Shown: positions 1-8,533 of the stretch, in pieces
How the letters are laid out: the number at the start of each line of letters is the position of its first letter
Numbering within the stretch: position 1 is the stretch's first letter
Origin: Balanoglossus misakiensis
Lineage: Eukaryota; Hemichordata
Assembly: GCA_040954595.2 (NCBI GenBank)
Contig: CM082584.2
Coordinates: 1,054,001 to 1,118,000 of the forward strand
Length of the DNA: 64,000 nt
Direction: 5' to 3'
The notes under the pieces: model-generated
What the model saw: the letters and a program-made list of their open reading frames with translations, nothing else
Told to the model about the DNA's origin: nothing
The model's database searches: none
Program-made: the position numbers and the translations under genes

Positions 1-337
1 GTTGAGATTAGACCCAAATGTGCATCCAAATCTTTCTTGGTGGCCATATTTTGCTTCAAAGATGATCTGTATTTTGATTATGGCGCCACAGACACCGGTA
101 ACAGGTAGCGTATAGACGCCGTGACCATGGTGACATTGAGTCAATTTACGTCAATCACAATCACGAACTCTACCGAAAGTGTAATTACGTAGCCACACGC
201 TAAATTCCGAAGCCACACCAACACTACAAAACGATCGTACATACAGCAAATTACCCCAGAAATTTGTTATTTACGTTGTGAAAATTGATTTAATTTTAAA
301 TCAAGCGCAAAAAAATACACATCATAATCATGCTCAC

Positions 338-482
338 CTACAGATCGCACGGCTACCGTGAAAAAAATCGCCACTAACGCAACCACAAAATCACACTTTG
401 AGGCGATTGCAGTACATCCGGAAGCCAGCAAAATATCAGTGAGGTTGTTCGGACATCTTCGGAAACCAATTATACTTAGCAA
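338..482 (-). CDS. possible exon with a hydrophobic signal-like segment
   Basis: A minus-strand reading frame starts with Met at 482. It carries a 17-residue hydrophobic stretch (FVVALVAIFFTVAV) about 30 residues in and meets a good splice donor (CTGTAG/GTGAGC) at 338, leaving phase 1. This could be a signal-peptide or membrane-anchor exon of a gene running off the left edge. The hydrophobic segment is further from the Met than in most signal peptides and no second exon is visible, so this is a weak call. Confidence 0.22.
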
Positions 483-886
483 ATGTCACGATTATGTCCA
501 TATTAGGTAGTTACCCCGCCCAGAACTTGCTTCGATCGATCGGCGGCAATTCTCAAAAAACATGTGATTGAAATCCCGCCGCGAGTTCTCCCTATACACG
601 AGATCTCGTGCGTTTGACATTGTTATTTCTTTACTCCAACTAGAATTCGCCTTACGTACGATATTAACAGCCGTGCAGACCGCATTACACGTAGAAATAA
701 ATTCTGTACGTCACAGTTCGTAGGTCGCATAGGTCATGGAGTTAATCCATTATACATTGCGGCTTACAATTTCTCGTGACCCTCTTATCATGCAGCTTGT
801 GTGTTACTGACCACTGACGCATGTCAAAACACTCAATATTTTTTTTAAATTTGCAAAATCTTTCATTTTAAAGTTGTGATACTCAC

Positions 887-1037
887 TGCAGATAGCATTC
901 TTTTCAGTAGGAACTATTTCTGCTGCCATTTCAATATTGTCTTTATTCCATGTAAATATATTTCCTCCAATTGAACAGTCCCCCGCCACAGCTGCAACCT
1001 CTTCTGCAGTCAGAACTTTTGACCACATGTATGTCAT
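887..1037 (-). pseudogene. LamG/pentraxin-type exon remnant
   Basis: The minus-strand translation contains MWSKVLTAEEVAAV, then a Cys, GGNIFTW, and a final NAIC at a GTGAGT donor (phase 1). This matches the C-terminal strand of pentraxin/LamG folds and parallels the exon at 54492-54775 of the clear gene on the right (YDYVLTPVEIQSL...NHVMW...SAC, also phase 1). An in-frame TAA lies directly before the MTYMW segment where LamG sequence should continue. That suggests a decayed paralogue, a sequencing error or a nearby acceptor I cannot define. The 483-886 stretch next to it shows nothing recognisable. Confidence 0.45.
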
Positions 1038-1079
1038 TTAGTCAAGACAATTTGGGAGAACTGTAGTTTAAAGCCTCCA

Positions 1080-1345
1080 AAGCTGCCACTTTTAGCATTA
1101 TTTTCATGATTTTATTTTCCAACTTAAATTGGTTCATCAAAATAAGCTTACTGATAGGTATACATAAACATCTTATCGATGCCCGATTGTGACTGCATGT
1201 TGCAATTGGAACATGCTATGTATTAAAACGGTGCCTCACCGATTTAATCAGCCTTCATACAAACAATAGCAGCTAAGCAGCTATCGTGAAATGCGACGCC
1301 AAGTTATGACAAACCAATGCAAATGCAAGTAATATGGCTCAATGG
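1080..1345 (+). repeat. interspersed repeat, copy 1
   Basis: This stretch is a diverged direct copy of 17985-18235. Shared blocks include AATAAGCTTACTG(A/C)TAGGTATACAT, the GATTGTG(A/G)CTG core and AAGTAATATGGCT near the end. No coding potential is seen. The Gmr1-like element inserted about 390 bp to the right. The rest of 1346-1730 holds nothing I can name. Confidence 0.6.
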
Positions 1346-1730
1346 TCACGGGTGAAGATTTTAGGGAATAGGGAATATACATATGAAGTATTGTACTCTG
1401 GAAAAAAATATGCCAATTTTAGCAGCTATAGGGTTTTTAAAGCGCGGGCGAAGTATGAACAGATGCAGTAAATATCGATACATTGTATTTTGGAGGTTTC
1501 TCATAACCATGATTGGTTGGCTAATTATGCGGCGTTTTCTAAATAAAAGGAACAATATTAATTTATTGTTGGGGCTCATCTCTGTTAACATCTTGCCGTC
1601 TCTGCTGAGTGTTGGCCTCTTCCAGCGGCACGTGTTTGTCCTTTAGGGCATGCTGTAAAATATTTAGAATAGCGCTGCCATTTGATCAAAGGATAAGCTG
1701 GCTTCGCGTGTTAGGGATGTGTGTCTTACG

Positions 1731-2464
1731 TGTGACGATATTCTGTGATATAGCATAATTGTATGTACTTGTAATTGTCTCTCTAGAGTTTACGCCCTCG
1801 GTGGTGAGATTTAGTATATTGAATACGTGTGTTTTAGTAGCTTGGGGAGTCTTGAGGACCACCTGGTCTGACTACTTCCTAGGGGATTTGATAGGATGGC
1901 AGCCATAGCGTTTGACGTGTATGATTTTGGATCCATAGACATCCTCCAACCATGTGAGTTTTGACTATCACTTTTCATCTCAACCTGTGGTATATTTTAA
2001 TAACCCAGCACACTACACTGAATTGATGTCGAGATGTTCTGAAATTGGGCGTTTAGCCGTACGGAACTTTGATCTGTCAATGGACATTGCTGGTGTGGAA
2101 TGAATGTGCGGTGACGTCTCGGTGTACTTTGGCAAGTGCACGAAGAGTATCTGCGTCGCGGTCAAGTCGGACAGGAGGAAGACCTGGATGAATTACCAGA
2201 CTCCACATGCATGCCAACGAGGATGATGTTTGTCGGACTTTATTTATTAGATTTAAGTTAAGTTAAGATAAGTTAAGATTGTAACGGATTATTTTCATAA
2301 GTTTGACCACGTGGCGTTTTGATTGTCATGTCTGTATATGGTATTTTGATGTACGGGTAATATTTTCATGATTAGTAATTAAATCCCCAGGTGGAATATA
2401 TTTTCGTAGATTTGATCGTTCGATTCGATTTGTCTAGTTCACGTATAGCCGTCGATGCGTGACA
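1731..2464 (+). repeat. 5' LTR of the Gmr1-type element
   Basis: This is a 734-bp terminal repeat starting TG and ending CA, paired with 11167-11900 at the same length with one substitution seen. It includes AAGTTAAGTTAAGATAAG direct repeats near its 3' third. The LTR should carry the promoter and polyadenylation signal, but I cannot assign U3/R/U5 borders. Confidence 0.95.
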
Positions 2465-2481
2465 TGGGGGCTCGTCCGGGA
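2465..2481 (+). promoter_or_regulatory. primer binding site, tRNA-Pro type
   Basis: TGGGGGCTCGTCCGGGA begins directly after the LTR. It is complementary to the 3' end of tRNA-Pro, the same primer site used by murine leukaemia virus and some other retroelements. Confidence 0.85.
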
Positions 2482-2556
2482 GTTTTAACCGTAGTATTAG
2501 TTACGTAGTATAGATTGTGGTATAGATTTATTTTTGAGTATAAATATAGAAGAAAC

Positions 2557-4038
2557 ATGGATATCGCAGAATTTATTGAGTCACCATCCCTTGCCGGATT
2601 GGAAGCATGTAAAAAGGTGGATTTAATTGAGATTGCAAACAAACTTGAGCTCAGCGTGAAAACTTCCATGCGTAAAGATGAAATTAAGCGTATCATTGTT
2701 GCATTTCTGGTCGATGAGGATAAATTGCCACTAGATGCTTTAATTCAGTATCCTGAAATTGAAGAAAAGTCGACAAATGCTGATTTGCGTCTGATGGAAT
2801 TAAAAATGGAATTTGAATTGAAGGAGAAATTGAAATTAAAAGAAATTGAAATGCAGGAAAAATTGAAATTAAAAGAATTCGAAATTAGAGTAAAAGAAAT
2901 TGAAACTGCGGAAAAGATGAAAATAAAAGAAATGGAAATGAGAAATAATCTTGAGAGAGAGTCAATGGGTCTTCGACCAGATGTAAGAAATGAAGAGAGT
3001 TATTTTGATTTGGGAAAACAGATACGCTTAGTACCTCAATTTAATGAGGATGATATAGATAAATATTTCCAACATTTTGAGCGTGTCGCCAATAGTTTGA
3101 AATGGCCTAAGGATAAGTGGCCTTTGTTGTTGCAAAGTGTTTTGAGAGGTAAAGCTCAAGAAGCATACTCGAATTTGTCCCCTGATGAGTATGTCGATTA
3201 TGAGGCAGTTAAAACTGCTATTTTGAAAGCGTATGAGTTGGTGCCGGAGGCATATCGACAGAAATTTAGAAATTTGCAGAAGTCGAGTCGTACTCATGTT
3301 GAATTTGCCCATTTGAAAGAGGTGTATTTTGACCGATGGTGCCGTGCTAAAGATGTTGGAAACGATTTTGATAAATTGAAACAGTTAATTTTGATTGAAG
3401 AATTTAAGAGTTGCGTGCATGATGAAATCAAAACATATTTAGATGAAAGAGATATTGAGTCATTGCATAAAGCTGCCACAATGTCTGATGATTTTGCATT
3501 GACACATAAACTTTCTTCTTACAGAGGTAAAGACCATGGACCAGGTAGGGCAACAGCGTCAGCGACTGTCGCCAATGCTGGAGGGTATAAACCAAATTAT
3601 TCAAAACCTCCCATTCAGGTAAATCGTACAAGTGGATCAAATTTTAATCATCAGAATAAATTGAGAATTGGCTCGAGCCCTCCCATATGCCATTATTGTA
3701 AGAAACCGGGGCACGTAATGTCGTCATGTCCTACGTTTCCTCAGTGTTCATATTGCCAAAAGAGGGGACACACAAGAAATGAATGTTTGCTTTTGAAACG
3801 GGCACAGCAAAATGTAGCGTCGCCTAATGCTTTTGTGTCTGCTTGTCCAAAAGTTGTTTCGGAAGCTTTATCAAGTCGTATTGATGAAATTAGAAAACCC
3901 GTAATTAGAAAGGAATTTCAGCCCTTTGTTACAGATGGGTTTGTGTCAGTTGTTGGGGGGAAAACCTATGCCCATTCGGATCTTGCGGGACACAGGTGCA
4001 ACCCAGTCTTTGCTGTTAGAAGGAATTTTGCCTGTTGA
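2557..4038 (+). CDS. gag: Gag of the Gmr1-type element (SCAN-like capsid, two zinc knuckles)
   Basis: Start chosen at MDIAEFIESPSL (2557). An upstream in-frame Met at 2515 lies in the leader. Order: an N-terminal leucine-rich, SAP-like segment; a long Lys/Glu coiled coil (about 2785-2950); a capsid region resembling the vertebrate SCAN domain (FDKLKQLILIEEF lies in its core), consistent with the published view that SCAN arose from a Gmr1-like Gag; a low-complexity linker; and two CCHC knuckles (CHYCKKPGHVMSSC and CSYCQKRGHTRNEC, about 3690-3785). The frame ends at 4038, inside the start of the protease region, which is read one base ahead (see the pol entry). Gag should form the particle that packages the RNA. 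Confidence 0.88.
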   Translation: MDIAEFIESPSLAGLEACKKVDLIEIANKLELSVKTSMRKDEIKRIIVAFLVDEDKLPLDALIQYPEIEEKSTNADLRLMELKMEFELKEKLKLKEIEMQEKLKLKEFEIRVKEIETAEKMKIKEMEMRNNLERESMGLRPDVRNEESYFDLGKQIRLVPQFNEDDIDKYFQHFERVANSLKWPKDKWPLLLQSVLRGKAQEAYSNLSPDEYVDYEAVKTAILKAYELVPEAYRQKFRNLQKSSRTHVEFAHLKEVYFDRWCRAKDVGNDFDKLKQLILIEEFKSCVHDEIKTYLDERDIESLHKAATMSDDFALTHKLSSYRGKDHGPGRATASATVANAGGYKPNYSKPPIQVNRTSGSNFNHQNKLRIGSSPPICHYCKKPGHVMSSCPTFPQCSYCQKRGHTRNECLLLKRAQQNVASPNAFVSACPKVVSEALSSRIDEIRKPVIRKEFQPFVTDGFVSVVGGKTYAHSDLAGHRCNPVFAVRRNFAC

Positions 4039-4858
4039 TTCTGGGACGGATACTGGGGAGCAAGTTATTATACAAGGTATTGAGGGAAATTTCCTTACGG
4101 TACCTCTTCATCGAGTAGTCCTTGATTCAAGTTTGGTGTCTGGTCCTGTAGTGGTGGGGATTCGACCGTCATTGCCGATTAAAGGTATATCTTTGTTGCT
4201 AGGCAATGATTTGGCCGGAGGTCGGGTCATTGCTGATCCTAAAGTGGTGTTTGGTCCAGTTACGTCTGCCGAAACCGAAAAGCTGGAGAATGACATTCCC
4301 GGTATTTTTCCTGCTTGTGCCGTAACACGTTCTCAGGTCAAGCACATGAACAAAGAAGCGCATAATTTAGAATCGATGTCTGATGATCTTGATTTGTCTG
4401 AGACTTTTATGGGAAAGTTGATTTCGAATGTTGTAGACGATGAAAGTTTATTGAAAGTTGATGATAATGTTTCGAAAACGTCAGTCGATAAAGTTGATTC
4501 GAAAATGTCGCTGTCTCGTGAGAAATTGATATCAGAACAGAGTAAAGATTCCGATCTTGCTCCACTGTTTGAAGTGGTTTTGTCTGTCGATGAGTTGAAA
4601 AAGGTTCCAAGGGGTTACTTTGTGAATCAGGGAGTACTGATGAGAAAATGGCGTCCTCCCACTGAGCCTGCGTCGAATGAATGGTCGGTATTGTACCAAA
4701 TTGTTGTTCCTGAAAGTTATCGATCTCAGATTTTGGGATTGGCCCATGAGGGTCCAATGGGTGGACACTTGGGTGTTTCCAAGACTATGTGGAAAATTAC
4801 TCGACATTTCTATTGGCCAAAAATTAGAAAGAGCGTTGCTGATTATTGCAGAAATTGT
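3926..4858 (+). CDS. pol: Pol part 1: aspartic protease and integrase zinc-binding region (interrupted)
   Basis: This frame overlaps the end of gag in the +1 frame. The aspartic protease motif LRDTGATQS lies near 3983-4010. A linker follows, then the H-x-H half of the integrase zinc-binding domain (HEGPMGGHLG, about 4746-4775) and the C-x2-C half at the very end. The frame is cut at 4858 by the 3679-bp insertion (element plus TTGT duplication). It resumes at 8538 in the same phase, so the insertion is the only visible break between the two halves. The Met at 3926 is not a real start. Translation probably arrives by frameshifting, or the G6 tract at 3955 has lost or gained a base. Confidence 0.85.
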
Positions 4859-5032
4859 TGAAACGTCTACACACAACTGTATTTCAATGGACTCTTTATT
4901 CACATCAGACCATGCTCGACATCTACAATCACACACCAAAAACAAGATGGCGTTCCCTCTCCAAAACGAGGCTACCCACCTCCCACCTCTTGACACAGAG
5001 GGCGCCATTCACAAAAGTACTCAAATGTCTCA
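4859..5032 (-). repeat. LTR of the nested element (3' LTR in element sense)
   Basis: 174 bp, identical by eye to 8360-8533. The plus strand runs TGAAACGTCTAC...AAATGTCTCA. The adjoining tract at 5033-5047, read on the minus strand as GGGAAGGGGGGGAAGTTA, is the polypurine tract. The 5048-5200 stretch beyond it is the element's untranslated 3' region. Confidence 0.95.
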
Positions 5033-5200
5033 TAACTTCCCCCCCTTCCCTGCACATGTCCACATGTGACAAGAATAAATTCAAGAGTCCAAGTGTTCCA
5101 TGCCTGTTGCAAATAATTAAATAAAATAAATAAATAAATAATGTTTAACAATCAATGCATTTTTTTCATACACAGTAGTCGACAGTCAACAAAGACAGTT

Positions 5201-5725
5201 TTAGTCCGATATCTGTTCCGTGAGTACATAATCCTGCAACCGACGTGGAATACGGCGCACTCTGGTAGAACGACGCAAATTAGATTCTGCACCATGGTTG
5301 CCATCAGTCTGCTGGCTCCCTGACCCTGCAGCATCCATCCCTTCATTTCCAGTCGGCTCCATTTCCGTCTGACGGTCTGGTACCACACTCCCCTGGGTGG
5401 GTAACACACTCCCCTGGGTTGGTATATTTCCTATACGTGAACTTCCCAAAAGATCCCCATCCTCAGAATCGGAATCGGAATCACTACTATCGGCAACTGA
5501 CGGTTGGTCATTACCATTAGTTGACACCTCTGGATCTCGCAAAGGCGAACCAGCATCAATTGTCTGCTCACTCGTCTTACTGTATAAATGTCCTGGCCTC
5601 TCTCTGTATGGACGAAGTTGATCATGATGTATCACTTTCCTTCTCCGCCCCCCCCCCCCCCCCCCTGGCTTATCCTGTACAACACATCGCTGATTACCTT
5701 GACGACGATGTAAGGACCATTCCAT
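5201..5725 (-). pseudogene. C-terminal tail of Pol in the nested element
   Basis: Minus-strand frame with KVIHHDQLRPY (end of the integrase GPY/F module), an acidic Ser/Asp run and the basic motif RRSTRVRRIPRRLQDYV shared by many gypsy Pol C-termini. It is out of frame with the integrase upstream because of the long C tract (G on the sense strand) at about 5649-5667. That tract has probably changed length. Confidence 0.7.
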
Positions 5726-6400
5726 CGGGCACTGAGTTTAGGTGAACGTCCCTTCCTTCTGGCATTGTTAGCAACCATAACTTTGTCACCAACATTGTAT
5801 TTACAGAATCGGCTGTTTATCTTTGACTTCTCACAACGTCTGTCTCTCAATTTAGCCAGTCTATCATACACCAGTTTTCTGGCCTTGGTGAGTTTGTCAA
5901 AATGATCTTTGACCCTGTCCCGGGCTGTACACAAACCTCTTGAATTGACTGTGTCTGTGGGTACTGGCTGCAATGCAGTTCTAACCTCCTGACCGTACAG
6001 TAAGAAATACGGTGTATGCCCGGTAGCATCATGTTCACTCGTGTTATAGGTGTGGATGACTTTTGGTAGATGGTCATCCCAATTGTCTTGACACTCGTTA
6101 ACATAGTTCTTTAACATGTCAGCCAAAGTAAGGTTGAAATGTTCTGTTTGTCCATTTCCAGATGGGTGGTAACTTGATGTTCTTGTTTTTGATGTGTTGA
6201 ACATTCTGCACACCTCAGACAGGAGATTACTTTCGAAATTTCGTCCCTGATCACTGTGTAATGTCTCTGGTGGACCAAACAACAAACACCAATCATTGAT
6301 GAATATTTCTGCTATGGTAGAACTTTCTTGATTGGGTACTGCTTTAGCTACAACAAATTTACTAAAGCCATCATTTATGGTTACAATGTAGCGATTTCCT
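5632..6400 (-). pseudogene. integrase core fragment of the nested element
   Basis: Read on the minus strand, this holds the later part of an rve integrase core. After KGNRYIVTINDGFSKF (near 6396) come HSDQGRNFES with the second catalytic Asp and SGNGQTEHFN with the Glu. The GPY/F module follows (RWNGPYIVVKV). The zinc-binding domain is missing because the sequence upstream (6403-6512) is an inverted LTR fragment. The frame slips at the C tract near 5650. It cannot give a complete integrase. Confidence 0.8.
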
Positions 6401-6402
6401 TT

Positions 6403-6512
6403 GGGAAGGGGGGGAAGTTATGAGACATTTGAGTACTTTTGTGAATGGCGCCCTCTGTGTCAAGAGGTGGGAGGTGGGTAGCCTCGTTTTGGAGAGGGAA
6501 CGCCATCTTGTT
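6403..6512 (+). repeat. inverted LTR/purine-tract fragment inside the nested element
   Basis: About 110 bp, reverse complementary to the polypurine tract and adjoining LTR half at about 4943-5050 (compare the GAGACATTTGAG and GAATGGCGCCCTCTGTGTC blocks). It sits exactly where reverse transcriptase and RNase H should be, between protease and integrase. A strand-switch during reverse transcription would join the pieces like this. Confidence 0.85.
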
Positions 6513-7145
6513 ATTTACAGGTTTGCTGAGGTAAGTATTAGGTTGTGTCAGTCCTTTGAAAGTCACATTTTTCTTTACAAAATCAACTTCCATGCTTCCC
6601 AGTTTTTCCATAACATCCGTTCCCATCAAGAATTCATTGCGCATGAGCTTTGGAGACATTACATACACCCATGTTGGACCAATGACAAAATTTTGAACAG
6701 TAAGATCGACTTGCACCTGGCCATCAAAGCATACGGGTGTACCATTAACTGCTTCTGGCTGAATATTCACAGGATACAGTGGCAACCCGTTTATGGCTGG
6801 TAGATCACTTCTGACTATGGTAATTTGTGAACCACTATCTACGAATATGGGCGTCTCAACTCCATTTATCATACCCGTAGTCCTATATTGGTCGCCGCAT
6901 GTGCGTGAAGTCATTGTGGTTAATATTTGGGGTGAGAGTTCATCGTTGTTCATTTGTTGTTCGGTAACAGTTTGTTGACTATGATACTGATTCTGGTCAT
7001 GTGGCAATCCCCAGGCTCTAAGGCCCCGGACAGGCAGTTCCGGGGTCCCCCGAACATTGCCACTCACCAGATCATCAGTACACAGACCATCCATGGCCGT
7101 CTTCTCAACAGAGGTCAAGGGCTGGCCAGCGCCCCGACCTCCCAC
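6513..7145 (-). pseudogene. protease region of the nested element
   Basis: Minus-strand frame with a retropepsin signature, IFVDSGSQITIVRSDLP, about 100 residues in, then MGTDVMEKLG, the usual second conserved block of Ty3/gypsy proteases. The frame runs on into the inverted LTR fragment and ends at 6381. Pol is truncated after the protease. Confidence 0.75.
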
Positions 7146-7510
7146 TAGTTTGGGTAAAATTCAGGACAATTGGCTGCCTTATGTCCGTAACGATGACACT
7201 TGAAACACTGGAACCGATTAGGACAGTTTCTTCTAAAATGGCCGAACCGTCCACATTCAAAACACTTACCAGTTGTCTGTGCAGGCCTTGTTGATGAGCG
7301 ACTGGTTCTACCACGACCTCTTTGTTGGTTGCTCTGGTTTCCGTACACCCGATTAACTTGCGCATCAACCATTGCTGAAATTGTTGGCTCTAAGCTTGAA
7401 ATTGCAGATTCAACAGCCTCGCGTACCACACTACTTACGGTTGTATCGACCTCCCCTACTTGCATGACGTTGTCAACAGAAATAGTGTTCTCCTTTGTCT
7501 GATATTTTTG
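7145..7510 (-). pseudogene. nucleocapsid part of Gag in the nested element
   Basis: Minus-strand frame with two zinc knuckles (CFECGRFGHFRRNC and CFKCHRYGHKAANC), preceded by an Arg/Gly-rich linker. It is cut off from the capsid part of Gag by the rearranged block 7511-7855. The frame ends at 7145, where the protease frame begins. Confidence 0.75.
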
Positions 7511-7855
7511 CCAGTTCGTGGCAAACAGAAATGAAGAGAGATGAATTGTCAGCACAGCGGGAATTTCATTGCACAGATTACGGTCGCTGCATCTCCTTTC
7601 AAACATATATTCCGATTCTGAGGATGGGGATCTTTTGGGAAGTTCACGTATAGGAAATATACCAACCCAGGGGAGTGTGTTACCCACCCAGGGGAGTGTG
7701 GTACCAGACCGTCAGACGGAAATGGAGCCGACTGGAAATGAAGGGATGGATGCTGCAGGGTCAGGGAGCCAGCAGACTGATGGCAACCATGGTGCAGAAT
7801 CTAATTTGCGTCGTTCTACCAGAGTGCGCCGTATTCCACGTCGGTTGCAGTTCGT
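7511..7855 (+). repeat. patchwork of displaced gag and inverted pol-tail pieces
   Basis: 7609-7850 is a 242-bp inverted copy of 5234-5475 (the Pol tail). 7575-7604 repeats gag sequence at about 8184-8213 in direct orientation. 7533-7571 is an inverted copy of about 8073-8111. CAGTTCGTGGCAAA occurs at both joins (about 7513 and 7848). These are scars of repeated template switching within one element RNA. Confidence 0.85.
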
Positions 7856-8338
7856 GGCAAAATCCACGACCTCACTTAACTCCGCTTCGGCAACTTTGTA
7901 GTGTAAGGCAACAGATAACTGGTCGCCCAATTCCCTAGGAAGACCGACGATAAACTGACCTTTGATAATTGAGTCTAATCCGCTACCAACGCATTTGGGA
8001 AATCCTTCAATTGCAAGCTTTCTTAGGGAACGCACGAACTTCCCAATGCTCTCCCCGGATTCCAGTTTACGGCAATGAAATTCCCGCTGTGCTGACAATT
8101 CATCTCTCTTCAATCCAAAATGTTTTCTCAACTCTACCTTTATCTTATCTATGTCCTTTTTGTCATCTACCGACAGCAATTGGATTACGGTCGCTGCATC
8201 TCCTTTCAAACACGTGCGTATTATTGCTGCAGCTTTGTTCTCTTTACCTTCTGCCTCAATGATAGCATCGAATCTATCCAACCAAGGTTCCAGTTCTCCT
8301 CTCTCCTCCCCGGTGAAATATTCTACTTTTTTGGCCAT
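7856..8338 (-). pseudogene. Gag capsid fragment of the nested element
   Basis: Starts MAKKVEYFTGEERGELEPW just inside the primer site. A retrotransposon capsid region follows (FVRSLRKLAIEGFPKC, FIVGLPRELGDQL). The frame is diverted near 7855 into the inverted Pol-tail piece and ends at 7712. The capsid sequence itself looks intact, but the nucleocapsid is no longer attached in frame. Confidence 0.8.
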
Positions 8339-8341
8339 CGT

Positions 8342-8358
8342 TTACACCGCTGCCACCA
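8342..8358 (-). promoter_or_regulatory. primer binding site of the nested element, tRNA-Leu type
   Basis: On the minus strand, one base after the LTR, the sequence is TGGTGGCAGCGGTGTAA. The first 14 bases fit the complement of a tRNA-Leu 3' end (CGCTGCC-A-CCA acceptor). The element at 33195 uses the same start (TGGTGGCAGCG). Confidence 0.6.
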
Positions 8359-8359
8359 T

Positions 8360-8533
8360 TGAAACGTCTACACACAACTGTATTTCAATGGACTCTTTAT
8401 TCACATCAGACCATGCTCGACATCTACAATCACACACCAAAAACAAGATGGCGTTCCCTCTCCAAAACGAGGCTACCCACCTCCCACCTCTTGACACAGA
8501 GGGCGCCATTCACAAAAGTACTCAAATGTCTCA
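8360..8533 (-). repeat. LTR of the nested element (5' LTR in element sense)
   Basis: 174 bp, identical by eye to 4859-5032, followed by the TTGT target duplication at 8534-8537. Confidence 0.95.

Larger units (their letters stand above)
4859..8533 (-). mobile_element. nested non-autonomous LTR retrotransposon, rearranged
   Basis: Identical 174-bp LTRs (4859-5032 and 8360-8533) bound an internal region read on the minus strand, flanked by TTGT at 4855-4858 and 8534-8537. Element order from its 5' end: LTR, tRNA-Leu-type primer site, Gag, zinc-knuckle nucleocapsid, protease, part of integrase, C-terminal tail, purine tract, LTR. Reverse transcriptase, RNase H and the N-terminal half of integrase are absent. 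In their place is an inverted piece of the element's own LTR/purine-tract end. Gag carries an inverted copy of the pol tail. With intact ends and missing enzymes it must have been mobilised in trans. Confidence 0.93.

Noticed and set aside
1361-1646. overlapping small frames on both strands
   Set aside because: Short, biased towards hydrophobic residues, and without splice or domain support.
7569-7901. plus-strand protein with the RRSTRVRRIPRRLQ motif
   Set aside because: It is the inverted copy of the nested element's Pol tail, not a separate gene.
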